64,000 bases of DNA from Paraburkholderia acidicola (GTDB taxonomy: Bacteria > Pseudomonadota > Gammaproteobacteria > Burkholderiales > Burkholderiaceae): NCBI RefSeq assembly GCF_002362315.1, contig NZ_MTZV01000006.1, positions 1,860,001 through 1,924,000 of the forward strand, written 5' to 3'. Position 1 is the stretch's first letter. Each line of letters starts with the position of its first letter. The notes below the pieces were generated by a model. It saw only the letters and a program-made list of their open reading frames with translations. It was not told the DNA's origin and did not search any database. Made by a program: the position numbers and the translations under genes. Below are positions 1 through 7,138 of this stretch, piece by piece.

Positions 1-132
1 GTGGATATAGCCTTCCACGGCGCGATACAGCGCGAGCCCGCGCGGATGCCAGAAAATCATCCCGGGACCTTCGTCCTGCTGATGAAACAGATCGAGCGCA
101 TTGCCAAGCGCACGGTGATCGACGTCTTCCAC
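1..132 (-). CDS. thrS: Threonyl-tRNA synthetase, N-terminal fragment (short form, runs off the window)
   Basis: Only the first 44 codons are visible, read leftwards off the edge. The peptide contains DHRALGNALDLFHQQDEGPG followed by MIFWHPRGLALYR, which matches the start of the class II catalytic core of threonyl-tRNA synthetase. The GTG start at 132 sits behind AAGGAGAA at a normal distance. The protein therefore begins directly at the catalytic core, without the N-terminal TGS and editing domains of the housekeeping enzyme, so it looks like a second, short ThrRS copy. Role: charging tRNA-Thr with threonine in the cytoplasm. Regulation: an in-frame-independent Thr-rich leader peptide and an intrinsic terminator lie directly upstream (231-308 and 176-207). 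The identity of the core is fairly sure; the short-form conclusion is an inference from the start site. Confidence 0.8.
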   Translation of the reverse strand, partial: MEDVDHRALGNALDLFHQQDEGPGMIFWHPRGLALYRAVEGYIH

Positions 133-175
133 GATATTCTCCTTCGGGTTACGCACGCGAACCGGACGGAGAATG

Positions 176-207
176 AAAAAAGCCCCGTCCTTTGCGGGCG
201 GGGCTTT
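176..207 (-). terminator. Intrinsic terminator acting as an attenuator upstream of thrS
   Basis: Reading the minus strand, AAAGCCCCG (207-199) pairs perfectly with CGGGGCTTT (187-179), with two more C-G pairs inside, and is followed by a run of T. It lies between the stop codon of the Thr-rich leader peptide and the thrS start, so transcription of thrS must read through it. Its 5' arm can alternatively pair with a G-rich segment within the leader ORF (see the attenuation finding). Confidence 0.85.
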
Positions 208-230
208 GGGTGTCTTGCGACGCGTCTACC

Positions 231-308
231 TCAGCGCATGCGACCTCCCCGCGACCCGCCCATGGCGGTCGTGGTGGTGGTCGTGGTGGTGATGAGATGT
301 GCGTGCAT
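231..308 (-). CDS. Threonine-rich leader peptide of the thrS attenuator
   Basis: A 25-codon ORF: MHAHLI, then eight consecutive Thr codons (ACC/ACG), then AMGGSRGGRMR and TGA. A run of eight Thr codons ahead of an intrinsic terminator and a threonyl-tRNA synthetase gene is the arrangement of ribosome-mediated transcription attenuation, comparable to thrL of enteric bacteria. RNA from the end of the Thr run (270-264) can pair with 260-253 (hairpin 1:2). Segment 261-255 (GGGCGGG) can pair with CCCGCCC at 202-196 (hairpin 2:3, antiterminator), which competes with the 3:4 terminator. There is no Shine-Dalgarno sequence; the predicted promoter places the transcription start on the A of the ATG, so the leader may be leaderless. 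Confidence 0.8.
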   Translation of the reverse strand: MHAHLITTTTTTTTAMGGSRGGRMR

Positions 309-314
309 GGGACG

Positions 315-343
315 ACTGTAATGGCGGCGTTGCGCGGTGTCAA
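315..343 (-). promoter_or_regulatory. Sigma70-type promoter for the Thr leader and thrS
   Basis: On the minus strand TTGACA (343-338) is followed after 17 nt by TACAGT (320-315). The -35 is a full consensus match and the -10 matches at four of six positions. The expected start point, seven bases past the -10, is position 308, the first base of the leader ATG. Confidence 0.7.
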
Positions 344-472
344 TTTGCACGGAACCGCGCGAAGTCGTCGTACGATAGTGCGTTGCGATTGTGCAAGCTA
401 TGCCGTCACGCTTTTTCCCTGCTTCTTTCAAGCTACCCGCGCCTCTACAAGCGCACCCCGGAGGACCCACCG

Positions 473-961
473 TTGCCGATTCACATCCGTCCTGCCGTCG
501 AACACGACGCACCGCTGATCCTGCAATTCATCACCGAACTCGCCATCTACGAGAAAGCCGAACATCAAGTGATGGCCACCGCCGATACCATCCGCACGAG
601 CCTCTTCTCAACCGGGTCACCAGCCCACGCGTTGATCTGCGAAATCGACGGCGAGCCCGCGGGCTTTGCGGTGTACTTCTTTTCGTACTCGACGTGGCTC
701 GCGCTGAAAGGGCTGTACCTCGAAGACCTGTACATCTCGCCGCGGTTTCGCGGTACCGGTGCCGGCAAGCGCTTGCTGCATCATCTCGCGCAACAGGCCA
801 TCGCCGATGGTTGCGGACGCTTCGAATGGAGCGTGCTCGACTGGAACGAGCCGGCCATCCGCTTTTACGAAACGGTCGGCGCGAGCCCGCAGTCCGAATG
901 GGTTCGCTATCGCCTCGCCGGTGACGCACTGCGCGCGTTCGCCGGGCAGAACGTCGCTTGA
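473..961 (+). CDS. GNAT family N-acetyltransferase (SSAT/thialysine acetyltransferase-like)
   Basis: A 162-residue acetyl-CoA-dependent acetyltransferase. The beta4 strand and pyrophosphate-binding loop are visible as LEDLYISPRFRGTGAGKRLL (R-x-x-G-x-G), followed by W-x-V-L-D-W-N-x-x-A-I-x-F-Y, a signature of the spermidine/spermine and thialysine acetyltransferase subgroup. I place the start at TTG 473 because GGAGGA (460-465) lies eight bases upstream and the protein then begins directly with the usual IHIRPA strand; a longer frame upstream has no ribosome site. The substrate is not deducible; a small amine is likely. It is divergent from the Thr leader and has no operon partner. Confidence 0.85.
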   Translation: MPIHIRPAVEHDAPLILQFITELAIYEKAEHQVMATADTIRTSLFSTGSPAHALICEIDGEPAGFAVYFFSYSTWLALKGLYLEDLYISPRFRGTGAGKRLLHHLAQQAIADGCGRFEWSVLDWNEPAIRFYETVGASPQSEWVRYRLAGDALRAFAGQNVA

Positions 962-1246
962 CCCTGGCGACGTAGCCGCACCATCCGTCGTGCCCGCCCG
1001 GCCCGCGCAACGCGGGTCCGGGCCCGTCAAGCACCCGGGCGCTTGCCCAGATCTTGCAGCCGCCCTCTCCATTCCTTTCGAAACTGCATCTTTCGGTAAG
1101 AACATCGAAAGCGAGCCGTCTCTATAGCTTCACACCTGAATGTTCCAATGCGAACGCTCTGATGCACGCCCCAACCGGCTCCGCATCGGCAGTGCGCCGA
1201 CCCCACACGCATGGCGCGCAGTCCGCCGATACCGGAGACCCGAACA

Positions 1247-2950
1247 ATGAAATCAACCAACCAAGTGGAGCCTCGCAATATGTTTCGTCGAGCCTTGATC
1301 GCTGTCCCGCTCACTGGACTGGCGCTCGCGATGTATGCCTGCGGCAGCAACAACGACATTAAAAGCGTCACCGCGCAGAACGCGCTGAAGACGGCCACCC
1401 CCATCAAGCACCTCGTTGTGATCTACAACGAAAACATCTCGTTCGACCACTACTTCGGGACTTACCCGAACGCGACGAACCCGAGCGGTGAGCCGACCTT
1501 CAACGCCGCATCCGGCACGCCGACCGTCAACGGTCTGACGGGCTCGCTGCTGACCGCGAACCCGAACTCGACGAACACCGCCAACGGCGCGAACGCCGCG
1601 AACCCGTTCCGTCTCGATCGCACGCAGGCCGCGACCGCCGACCAGAACCACTCGTACACCCCGGAACAACAGGCTGAGGACAACGGCGCCGCCGACCTGT
1701 TCCCGAAATACACCGGCAACGGCACGAGCGGTGGTGCAGGCGCATTCGGCACGAAGGGCCAGGTCATGGGCTACTTCGACGGCAACACGGTCACTGCGCT
1801 GTGGAATTACGCACAGAAGTTCGCGATGAGCGACAACGCGTACACGTCGACCTACGGTCCGTCGACACCGGGCGCCCTCGAAGTCGTGTCGGGCCAGACC
1901 AACGGCATGCAGATCGTCAAGACGACGAAGCAGCCGTCGACGCTCGCCGCCACCTCGTACTACATCAATGACGGCCAGGGCGGCCTGACGATGATCAACG
2001 ACGTCGATCCGGGCAACGACGTGTGTTCCAGCACCACCGATACCGCGCTGATGTCGGGCAAGAACATCGGTGACCTGCTGAACGCGCAGAAGATCACGTG
2101 GGGCGGCTTCATGGGCGGCTTCAACCTGGGTACGACCAACAGCAACGGCACGACCGGCTGCAAGCGCAGCACGATCGCGACTGCCGTGAACGCCGCAACG
2201 GCCGACTACATTCCGCACCACAACTGGTTCCAGTACTTCGCATCGACGGCGAACCCGCAGCACACGCGCCCGAGCGCAACGGCCGCCATCGGCCAGAGCC
2301 TCGAAGCCGACGGCAAGACCGCGGAACCGGCAAACCACCAGTACGACACCGACGATTTCTTCGCCGCGGTGAAGGCCGGCAACTATCCGTCGGTCAGCTT
2401 CCTGAAGGCACCGGCCGCGCAGGACGCGCATGCTGGCTACTCGGATCCGCTCGACGAACAGGCTTTCGTCACCAAGGTGATCAACTTCCTGCAGCAGCAG
2501 CCGGACTGGAACAGCACCGCAGTCGTCGTCACGTATGACGACTCGGACGGCTGGTACGACCATCAGTACGCGACCCCGACGAACCCCTCGTTCAGCGCCA
2601 TCGACCAGTTGAACGGCAACGCCGTATGCGGTACCGGCTCGCCGCTCGCGGGCGTTGCTGGCACGGGCCCGGTCAACGGTCGCTGCGGTCCCGGTGTGCG
2701 GATTCCGTTCCTCGTGATCTCGCCGTGGGCCAAGACGAACTATGTCGATCACACGCTCATCGACCAGGCATCGGTGGTCCGCTTCATCGAGGACAACTGG
2801 CTGGGCGGTACGCGACTCGGTGGCGGTGCGTTCGATGCAACGGCAGGCGACATCCGCGGCTTGCTCAACCTGAGCGGCACCGCGAACACGACACCGCTGT
2901 ACCTCGATCCGACGCTCGGCACGCAGGTCAGCACGCCGCCGGCACTCTGA
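1247..2950 (+). CDS. Exported phosphoesterase of the AcpA / phospholipase C family
   Basis: A 567-residue alkaline-phosphatase-fold phosphoesterase. The family signature appears early as NENISFDHYFGTYP (near residue 70), with YTSTYGPSTPGALE in the middle and the metal-binding TYDDSDGWYDH and VISPWAKTNYVDH near the C terminus. The N terminus has a signal-like hydrophobic segment ending MYACGSN, possibly a poor lipobox, so the protein is probably exported and perhaps lipidated. ATG 1247 is preceded by GGAGAC; an internal ATG at 1280 with GGAG upstream is an alternative and would leave a more compact signal peptide. It is followed by a cytochrome c peroxidase gene, and a second family member lies at 15705. 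It hydrolyses phosphate esters or phospholipids; which one cannot be told from sequence. Confidence 0.85.
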   Translation: MKSTNQVEPRNMFRRALIAVPLTGLALAMYACGSNNDIKSVTAQNALKTATPIKHLVVIYNENISFDHYFGTYPNATNPSGEPTFNAASGTPTVNGLTGSLLTANPNSTNTANGANAANPFRLDRTQAATADQNHSYTPEQQAEDNGAADLFPKYTGNGTSGGAGAFGTKGQVMGYFDGNTVTALWNYAQKFAMSDNAYTSTYGPSTPGALEVVSGQTNGMQIVKTTKQPSTLAATSYYINDGQGGLTMINDVDPGNDVCSSTTDTALMSGKNIGDLLNAQKITWGGFMGGFNLGTTNSNGTTGCKRSTIATAVNAATADYIPHHNWFQYFASTANPQHTRPSATAAIGQSLEADGKTAEPANHQYDTDDFFAAVKAGNYPSVSFLKAPAAQDAHAGYSDPLDEQAFVTKVINFLQQQPDWNSTAVVVTYDDSDGWYDHQYATPTNPSFSAIDQLNGNAVCGTGSPLAGVAGTGPVNGRCGPGVRIPFLVISPWAKTNYVDHTLIDQASVVRFIEDNWLGGTRLGGGAFDATAGDIRGLLNLSGTANTTPLYLDPTLGTQVSTPPAL

Positions 2951-2983
2951 TTCCGGTCAGCAGCACAGTTGTTCACCGTTGTT

Positions 2984-3009
2984 GCGGCCGGCGCGAAAAC
3001 GCCGGCCGC
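2984..3009. repeat. Perfect GC-rich inverted repeat
   Basis: GCGGCCGGCG and CGCCGGCCGC form a 10-bp perfect stem around a six-base loop, 33 bp after the phosphoesterase stop. No T-run follows on either strand, so it is more likely a transcript-stabilising or Rho-assisting hairpin than a standard intrinsic terminator. Confidence 0.5.
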
Positions 3010-3094
3010 CGAATAGGTCTCCCGCCGTGTTGCAGCCGGATCATCGGTTGCCACACGGCTCTTTTGCTTGTCAGTCCCGCATAGAAAACGCCAC

Positions 3095-4546
3095 ATGACC
3101 GAGCTTTCTACTTCGCCTGCCCCGTCTTCCGGATCTTCGACGCCGGCCGGGTCCGCCGTGCAGCCCGTTCGCCGCGGACGTCGGCTGCTGCTTTCCCTCG
3201 TTGCCGTCGTCGTCGTAGCCGGACTCGGCTTCGGCGCGTTCGCGCTCGCGTTTCCGGCCCAGGTGCCGGACCCGATCGGCGAGGCAGTCGGCAATCTGAC
3301 CGGCGCCAACCCGCATCCGGTGGCACTGGTGCGGCCGCCGGTCGCGCCGCTCAGCGCGGTCGCATTGCTCGGCAAGCAGCTCTTCTTCGATCCGAAGCTG
3401 TCCGCGTCGGGGCAGCAGTCGTGCGCGTCGTGCCATAGCCCCGCGCATGCGTACGGACCGCCTAACGATCTCGATGCGCAGCTCGGTGGGACCTCAATGG
3501 CGCTGCAGGGTTATCGCCCGCCGCCTTCGCTGATGTATCTGTATCGCCAGCCGAACTTCATGATCGGTCCGGATCAGGGCGAAAACGACGACGCGCCGAG
3601 TGTCGCGCAGCTGGCGGCTTCGTCGGCGGGGGTGGTCAAGGCGCAGAAAACCGCGGGCGCCGCGCCGGCCGCCGCACCGCAGATGGTCCCGCAGGGCGGT
3701 CTGTTCTGGGACGGTCGCGTGGACACGCTGCAGCAGCAGGCGTTCGGTCCGCTGCTCAACCCGGTGGAAATGGCGAACACGAGCATCGATACCGTCGCGC
3801 AAAAGCTCGCCGATGCACCGTACAGCAAGCAGTTCACGCAACTGTTCGGACCACGCATCTTCAGCGACAAACAACTGACGGTGGCCGAAGCGATGTTCGC
3901 GATCGCGCGCTACCAGGTCGAGGACCCGTCGTTCCATCCGTATAACAGCAAGTACGATCGCTGGCTCGAAGGCAAGACGCGTCTGTCTCAGGCCGAACTG
4001 CACGGTCTGCATCTGTTCAACGATCCGAACAAGGCGAACTGCGCCGGCTGCCACCTCTCGAAGCCCGGCAGCGACGGCCTGCCGCCGATGTTCACCGACT
4101 ACCAGTACGAAGCGCTCGGTGTACCGCGCAATCGCGCACTTGCACAGAACCGCGATCCGAAGTTCTTCGATCTCGGTGTCTGCGGGCCGTTCCGCCAGGA
4201 CTTGAAGGACCAGACGCAGTACTGCGCGATGTTCCTCACGCCGACACTGCGCAATTCGGCGACCCGTCAGGTGTTCTTCCACAACGGCGTCTATCACACG
4301 CTCGATCAGGTGATGGCGTTCTACAACGACCGCAATACGAACCCGGCCAAGTTTTATCCGCACGGAGCGGACGGCAAGGTCGACAAGTACGACGACATTC
4401 CGGCGAAGTACCAGAAGAACGTCGACGTGACAGATGCGCCGTTCGATCGCAATTTCGGCGACAAGCCAGCGATGACCGATCAGGAGATGCGCGACATCAT
4501 CGCCTTCGTGCACACGCTGAATGACGACCCGGCGCCGACACACTGA
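3095..4546 (+). CDS. Di-haem cytochrome c peroxidase, membrane-anchored
   Basis: A 483-residue protein with two c-type haem motifs, CASCH near residue 110 and CAGCH near residue 317, the pattern of the bacterial di-haem peroxidase (MauG/CcpA) family. Around them are LFFDPKLSASGQQSCASCH, FWDGRVDTLQQQAFGPL, LRNSATRQVFFHNG and the C-terminal DIIAFVHTLND, all typical of the family. A hydrophobic segment at about residues 29-52 is uncleaved-looking, so the enzyme is probably tethered to the inner membrane with its haem domains in the periplasm, where it reduces H2O2 with electrons from a cytochrome c. ATG 3095 lacks a strong ribosome site; a TTG at 3068 in the same frame is possible. It is followed by a strong terminator. 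It may be co-transcribed with the phosphoesterase 144 bp upstream. Confidence 0.88.
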   Translation: MTELSTSPAPSSGSSTPAGSAVQPVRRGRRLLLSLVAVVVVAGLGFGAFALAFPAQVPDPIGEAVGNLTGANPHPVALVRPPVAPLSAVALLGKQLFFDPKLSASGQQSCASCHSPAHAYGPPNDLDAQLGGTSMALQGYRPPPSLMYLYRQPNFMIGPDQGENDDAPSVAQLAASSAGVVKAQKTAGAAPAAAPQMVPQGGLFWDGRVDTLQQQAFGPLLNPVEMANTSIDTVAQKLADAPYSKQFTQLFGPRIFSDKQLTVAEAMFAIARYQVEDPSFHPYNSKYDRWLEGKTRLSQAELHGLHLFNDPNKANCAGCHLSKPGSDGLPPMFTDYQYEALGVPRNRALAQNRDPKFFDLGVCGPFRQDLKDQTQYCAMFLTPTLRNSATRQVFFHNGVYHTLDQVMAFYNDRNTNPAKFYPHGADGKVDKYDDIPAKYQKNVDVTDAPFDRNFGDKPAMTDQEMRDIIAFVHTLNDDPAPTH

Positions 4547-4597
4547 GGCTTGCGACCGGAGTAAGCACTAACCCGGTCGACTGCGGGACATGGAACC

Positions 4598-4636
4598 GGC
4601 ATCGCGGCGAACCCAGCGCCGCGATGCCGTTTTTTT
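4598..4636 (+). terminator. Intrinsic terminator after the cytochrome c peroxidase gene
   Basis: GGCATCGCGGCG and CGCCGCGATGCC form a perfect 12-bp stem with a seven-base loop, followed by GTTTTTTT. It ends the plus-strand unit of phosphoesterase and peroxidase. Confidence 0.9.
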
Positions 4637-4702
4637 GAAAACCTTTCTTTTTCCTTTCATTCAGGCTTAAATAACGCTTTCAATGAATGCGGGGAAACAT
4701 CC

Positions 4703-4795
4703 ATGTCGGACTTCATGCGAGGCGCGGTAACACTGGGCGGCTGTATCGGCGCCTTCACGCTGATCGTTAGCGCGATCGAATTGCTGGCCAACTGA
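4703..4795 (+). CDS. Small single-pass membrane protein (30 residues)
   Basis: ATG at 4703 is preceded by GGGGAAA (4691-4697) at a good distance, and the frame gives a 30-residue peptide beginning MSDFMRGAVTLGG and ending SAIELLAN. Residues 7 to about 27 are hydrophobic and would span a membrane once. The frame is too short for standard gene calling. It lies alone between a terminator and a convergent conserved gene. No family is recognised. The ribosome site and membrane-like composition make it plausible, but only expression or conservation would settle it. Confidence 0.45.
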   Translation: MSDFMRGAVTLGGCIGAFTLIVSAIELLAN

Positions 4796-4880
4796 ACTGA
4801 TGCACCGCCCGGCGGCCAGGCCTTCCAGGGCCCCGCCGCCGCGGCACACCTGCCGTACTCATTCCCCTGAAAATCCCCTT

Positions 4881-5171
4881 CTAGCGGCCTGGAAAATCCC
4901 CAAACGGATCGTCCGCCGCTGCCGATGTCGTTTCTTCAGACAGGTTGTATTCGGCCTGCACTTCATCGAGCACCGCCGCCACATCGCGCTCGAAGCCGGC
5001 AATATTCCCGAAGTGCTTCATCGTCCAGTTGCAGCCGGTCTTGTCGGGCTCCTGCAATTGCGGGCGCGGCACGCGAATCTTCACACCGTCTTCGACGATC
5101 GTATGAAGGCGGTGAATGCGCCGGCTGACTTCGTCCTGTAGCCGGGATGCGTTGAGTGTCTTGCGGTTCAT
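4881..5171 (-). CDS. Conserved hypothetical protein (96 residues)
   Basis: A 96-residue acidic, soluble protein starting MNRKTLNASRLQDEV. ATG 5171 is chosen because GGAGG precedes it directly; a longer frame to 5210 has no ribosome site. The sequence is mostly helical in appearance, with a charged middle (EDGVKIRVPRPQLQEP) and a C-terminal acidic tail (DDPFGDFPGR). There are no signal peptide, membrane segment or cysteine pairs. I do not recognise a family and the neighbours give no functional hint; it is monocistronic between convergent and divergent units. Confidence 0.65.
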   Translation of the reverse strand: MNRKTLNASRLQDEVSRRIHRLHTIVEDGVKIRVPRPQLQEPDKTGCNWTMKHFGNIAGFERDVAAVLDEVQAEYNLSEETTSAAADDPFGDFPGR

Positions 5172-5322
5172 CGGGCCTCCTTGCTCCATGTGCGGATGCA
5201 GACGTGCCACGCCACGTTGCAGCGTGCGCCGTACCGCGCCGCGAAAGCATAACCCTTCCTGTCCGTATGGCCCGCAAATCTGCGATCATCTGCAGTCCGT
5301 TTTGACGAACCGATGCCCGCCT

Positions 5323-5856
5323 ATGTCCTCTGCCTTCCACCTCGAAACCGACCGCCTGATCATGCGGCCGCACCTTCGCGACGATCTCGACGACTGCCTC
5401 GCGATGTGGTCCGACTCGACCGTTACCCGTTTTATCGGCGGGAAGCCGTCGACGCGCGAAGAAATGTGGGCGCGGTTGCTGCGCTATATCGGGCACTGGA
5501 CGCTGCTCGGCTATGGCTTCTGGGTGGTGCGCGAAAAAGCGAGCGGGCGCTTTGTCGGTGAAGTGGGCTTCGCCGACTTCAAGCGCGATCTCGATCCACC
5601 GCTAGGTGATTATCCCGAGATGGGCTGGGTGCTAACGCCGTCGATGCACGGCAAGGGCTACGCCACCGAAGCCGTGCAAACCGCGCTGCGCTGGGCCAAT
5701 GCGCACTGGCCGACTACCGACAGTGTTTGCCTCATCGTGCCGGACAATGTTGCGTCGCTACGTGTGGCCACCCGATGCGGGTTCGTCGAACATGGTCGCG
5801 CGACGTACAAGAACGCGCCGTCGATCGTGTTGCACCGCACCGCCCAGTCTGTCTGA
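5323..5856 (+). CDS. GNAT acetyltransferase, RimJ/RimL-like
   Basis: A 177-residue acetyltransferase. It opens with the RimJ/RimL-type strand LETDRLIMRPHLRDD, and carries GEVGFADF, then GWVLTPSMHGKGYATEA, whose H-G-K-G-Y-A-T-E is the acetyl-CoA-binding motif, and NVASLRVATRCGF near the end. This subgroup acetylates alpha-amino groups of proteins or small amines. ATG 5323 gives the usual N terminus directly at the first beta strand; a longer frame upstream lacks family similarity. It is a single gene with convergent neighbours downstream, so nothing points to a particular substrate. Confidence 0.85.
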   Translation: MSSAFHLETDRLIMRPHLRDDLDDCLAMWSDSTVTRFIGGKPSTREEMWARLLRYIGHWTLLGYGFWVVREKASGRFVGEVGFADFKRDLDPPLGDYPEMGWVLTPSMHGKGYATEAVQTALRWANAHWPTTDSVCLIVPDNVASLRVATRCGFVEHGRATYKNAPSIVLHRTAQSV

Positions 5857-5904
5857 TCGTCACCGTCGATCCAGGCACGAATCCGACAAGCTTCACTAAG
5901 CGTC

Positions 5905-7005
5905 TCACTGAGCGCGCCCGGCCGCGCTGTCGTCGAGCAACTGGACCAGATACGGCTTCCATACCTCCGGATGCGCAAGCGTCTGGTGGCCGTACGATTG
6001 CGCGGTCTCCGGAATCTCAACGAAGCGCCCGTGCTGGACCGCGGTGATCGCGTGTTGCATGACGCCGAGATCGGCGGCATTGATCAGGTCATCGGCGAAA
6101 TTGACAGCGTAAAGCGGCGCGCGAATCCGCGACAGTTGCGGCGCAGGATCGTAATCCCACGATGATTCGAACCAGTACAGCGCGTCGTTTGCGTCGATCT
6201 TCTGCGCGTCCGCAACGGTCGCATCGTAGAGGCGCGTGGCGGAATCGCGATCGGGCGCAGCCGCCTGCATCCGCGCGGCGTTACCGGTGATCACCGCGAA
6301 GATCGGCATCGTGCGTACCCATTGCGTAGGCTGCGTTGTGTAGTCGCCGTTGTTCCAGCCAGGATCGTTGCGGATCGCGCCGACCACCATCTGCCGCCAG
6401 AACCAGTTGCGACCGGCCATTGCGATCGGCTGGCTCGCGATCGGCATCAACGCGTCCGCCATCTCCGGATAGCGCTCGCCCCACATCCACGTCTGCATGC
6501 CGCCCATCGACGTACCGAGCACAAGCCGCAGATGATCCACGTGCAGCCCATCCACCAGCAGGCGGTGATTCGCTTCGATCACGTCGCCGTATCCATAGTG
6601 CGGAAATTTCGTGCGCAGACCATCGCTCGGTTTGCTGGAACCGCCGCGGCCTAGTCCGTCGGGCATCACGATGAAGTAGCGCTGTGCATCGAGTGGTGCA
6701 CCAGGCGCGAAGAGTTCGCGGCGCATCGTCGGTGTCAGGAAGGCCCGGCCGGTGCCCGTCGTGCCATGCATCAACAGCACTGCATTGGTCACCGTGCCGT
6801 GCGCATCGCGCTGCGGTGTGCCGAGCGTCGCGTAATGGATATGAATTTCCGGCAGCGTGGAGCCGTCGGAGAAATGAAAGTCATGGATCGTGAAGTCCAC
6901 GGAACGCTCGGGCACACTGTCCGACGCCACCGCGCTACCGGCCATGCCAAGCGCGAGAGCCGTCCACATTCCCGCCACGGCCACTACGAATCTGGATCGC
7001 AACAC
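5905..7005 (-). CDS. Exported alpha/beta hydrolase, homoserine acetyltransferase-like fold
   Basis: A 366-residue protein with an N-terminal signal peptide (about residues 1-27, ending SAVAS) followed by an alpha/beta hydrolase domain. The core resembles MetX: HYATLGTPQRDAHG, LLMHGTTGTGRAF, and the nucleophile elbow VLGTSMGGMQTWMWGERYPE. The catalytic His is likely in SYGHQTLAHPE near the C terminus. A signal peptide is unusual for true homoserine O-acetyltransferase, which is cytoplasmic, so this is probably an exported esterase or hydrolase that shares the fold. GTG 7005 is chosen because CAGGAGAA lies just upstream; TTG at 7002 is an alternative. It is divergent from the YheO-type regulator. 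Confidence 0.8.
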   Translation of the reverse strand: MLRSRFVVAVAGMWTALALGMAGSAVASDSVPERSVDFTIHDFHFSDGSTLPEIHIHYATLGTPQRDAHGTVTNAVLLMHGTTGTGRAFLTPTMRRELFAPGAPLDAQRYFIVMPDGLGRGGSSKPSDGLRTKFPHYGYGDVIEANHRLLVDGLHVDHLRLVLGTSMGGMQTWMWGERYPEMADALMPIASQPIAMAGRNWFWRQMVVGAIRNDPGWNNGDYTTQPTQWVRTMPIFAVITGNAARMQAAAPDRDSATRLYDATVADAQKIDANDALYWFESSWDYDPAPQLSRIRAPLYAVNFADDLINAADLGVMQHAITAVQHGRFVEIPETAQSYGHQTLAHPEVWKPYLVQLLDDSAAGRAQ

Positions 7006-7103
7006 CGCATTCTCCTGTCGGCAACTGGCCGCTGATCGGTACGCGCGATATGGTAGGACAAAACCCACGCAGAGGTCGTGCAACCGGGCCGAGCGGCCTA
7101 CCC

Positions 7104-7132
7104 TTGACGAATTGTCCATCTTTAGACATTAT
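7104..7132 (+). promoter_or_regulatory. Sigma70-type promoter of the YheO-type regulator, predicted leaderless
   Basis: TTGACG (7104-7109), 17-bp spacer, CATTAT (7127-7132). Seven bases past the -10 is position 7139, the A of the ATG. No Shine-Dalgarno sequence lies before that ATG. Confidence 0.6.
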
Positions 7133-7138
7133 ATCCAG

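Noticed and set aside
178..210. The GC-rich hairpin near thrS as a plain terminator of an upstream gene
   Set aside because: It lies between the Thr leader and thrS in the direction of thrS transcription, and the gene on the far side is divergent, so it can only attenuate thrS.
1253..2752. A 499-codon minus-strand frame opposite the first phosphoesterase
   Set aside because: Arg/Val-rich shadow with no domain; the plus strand carries a complete enzyme.
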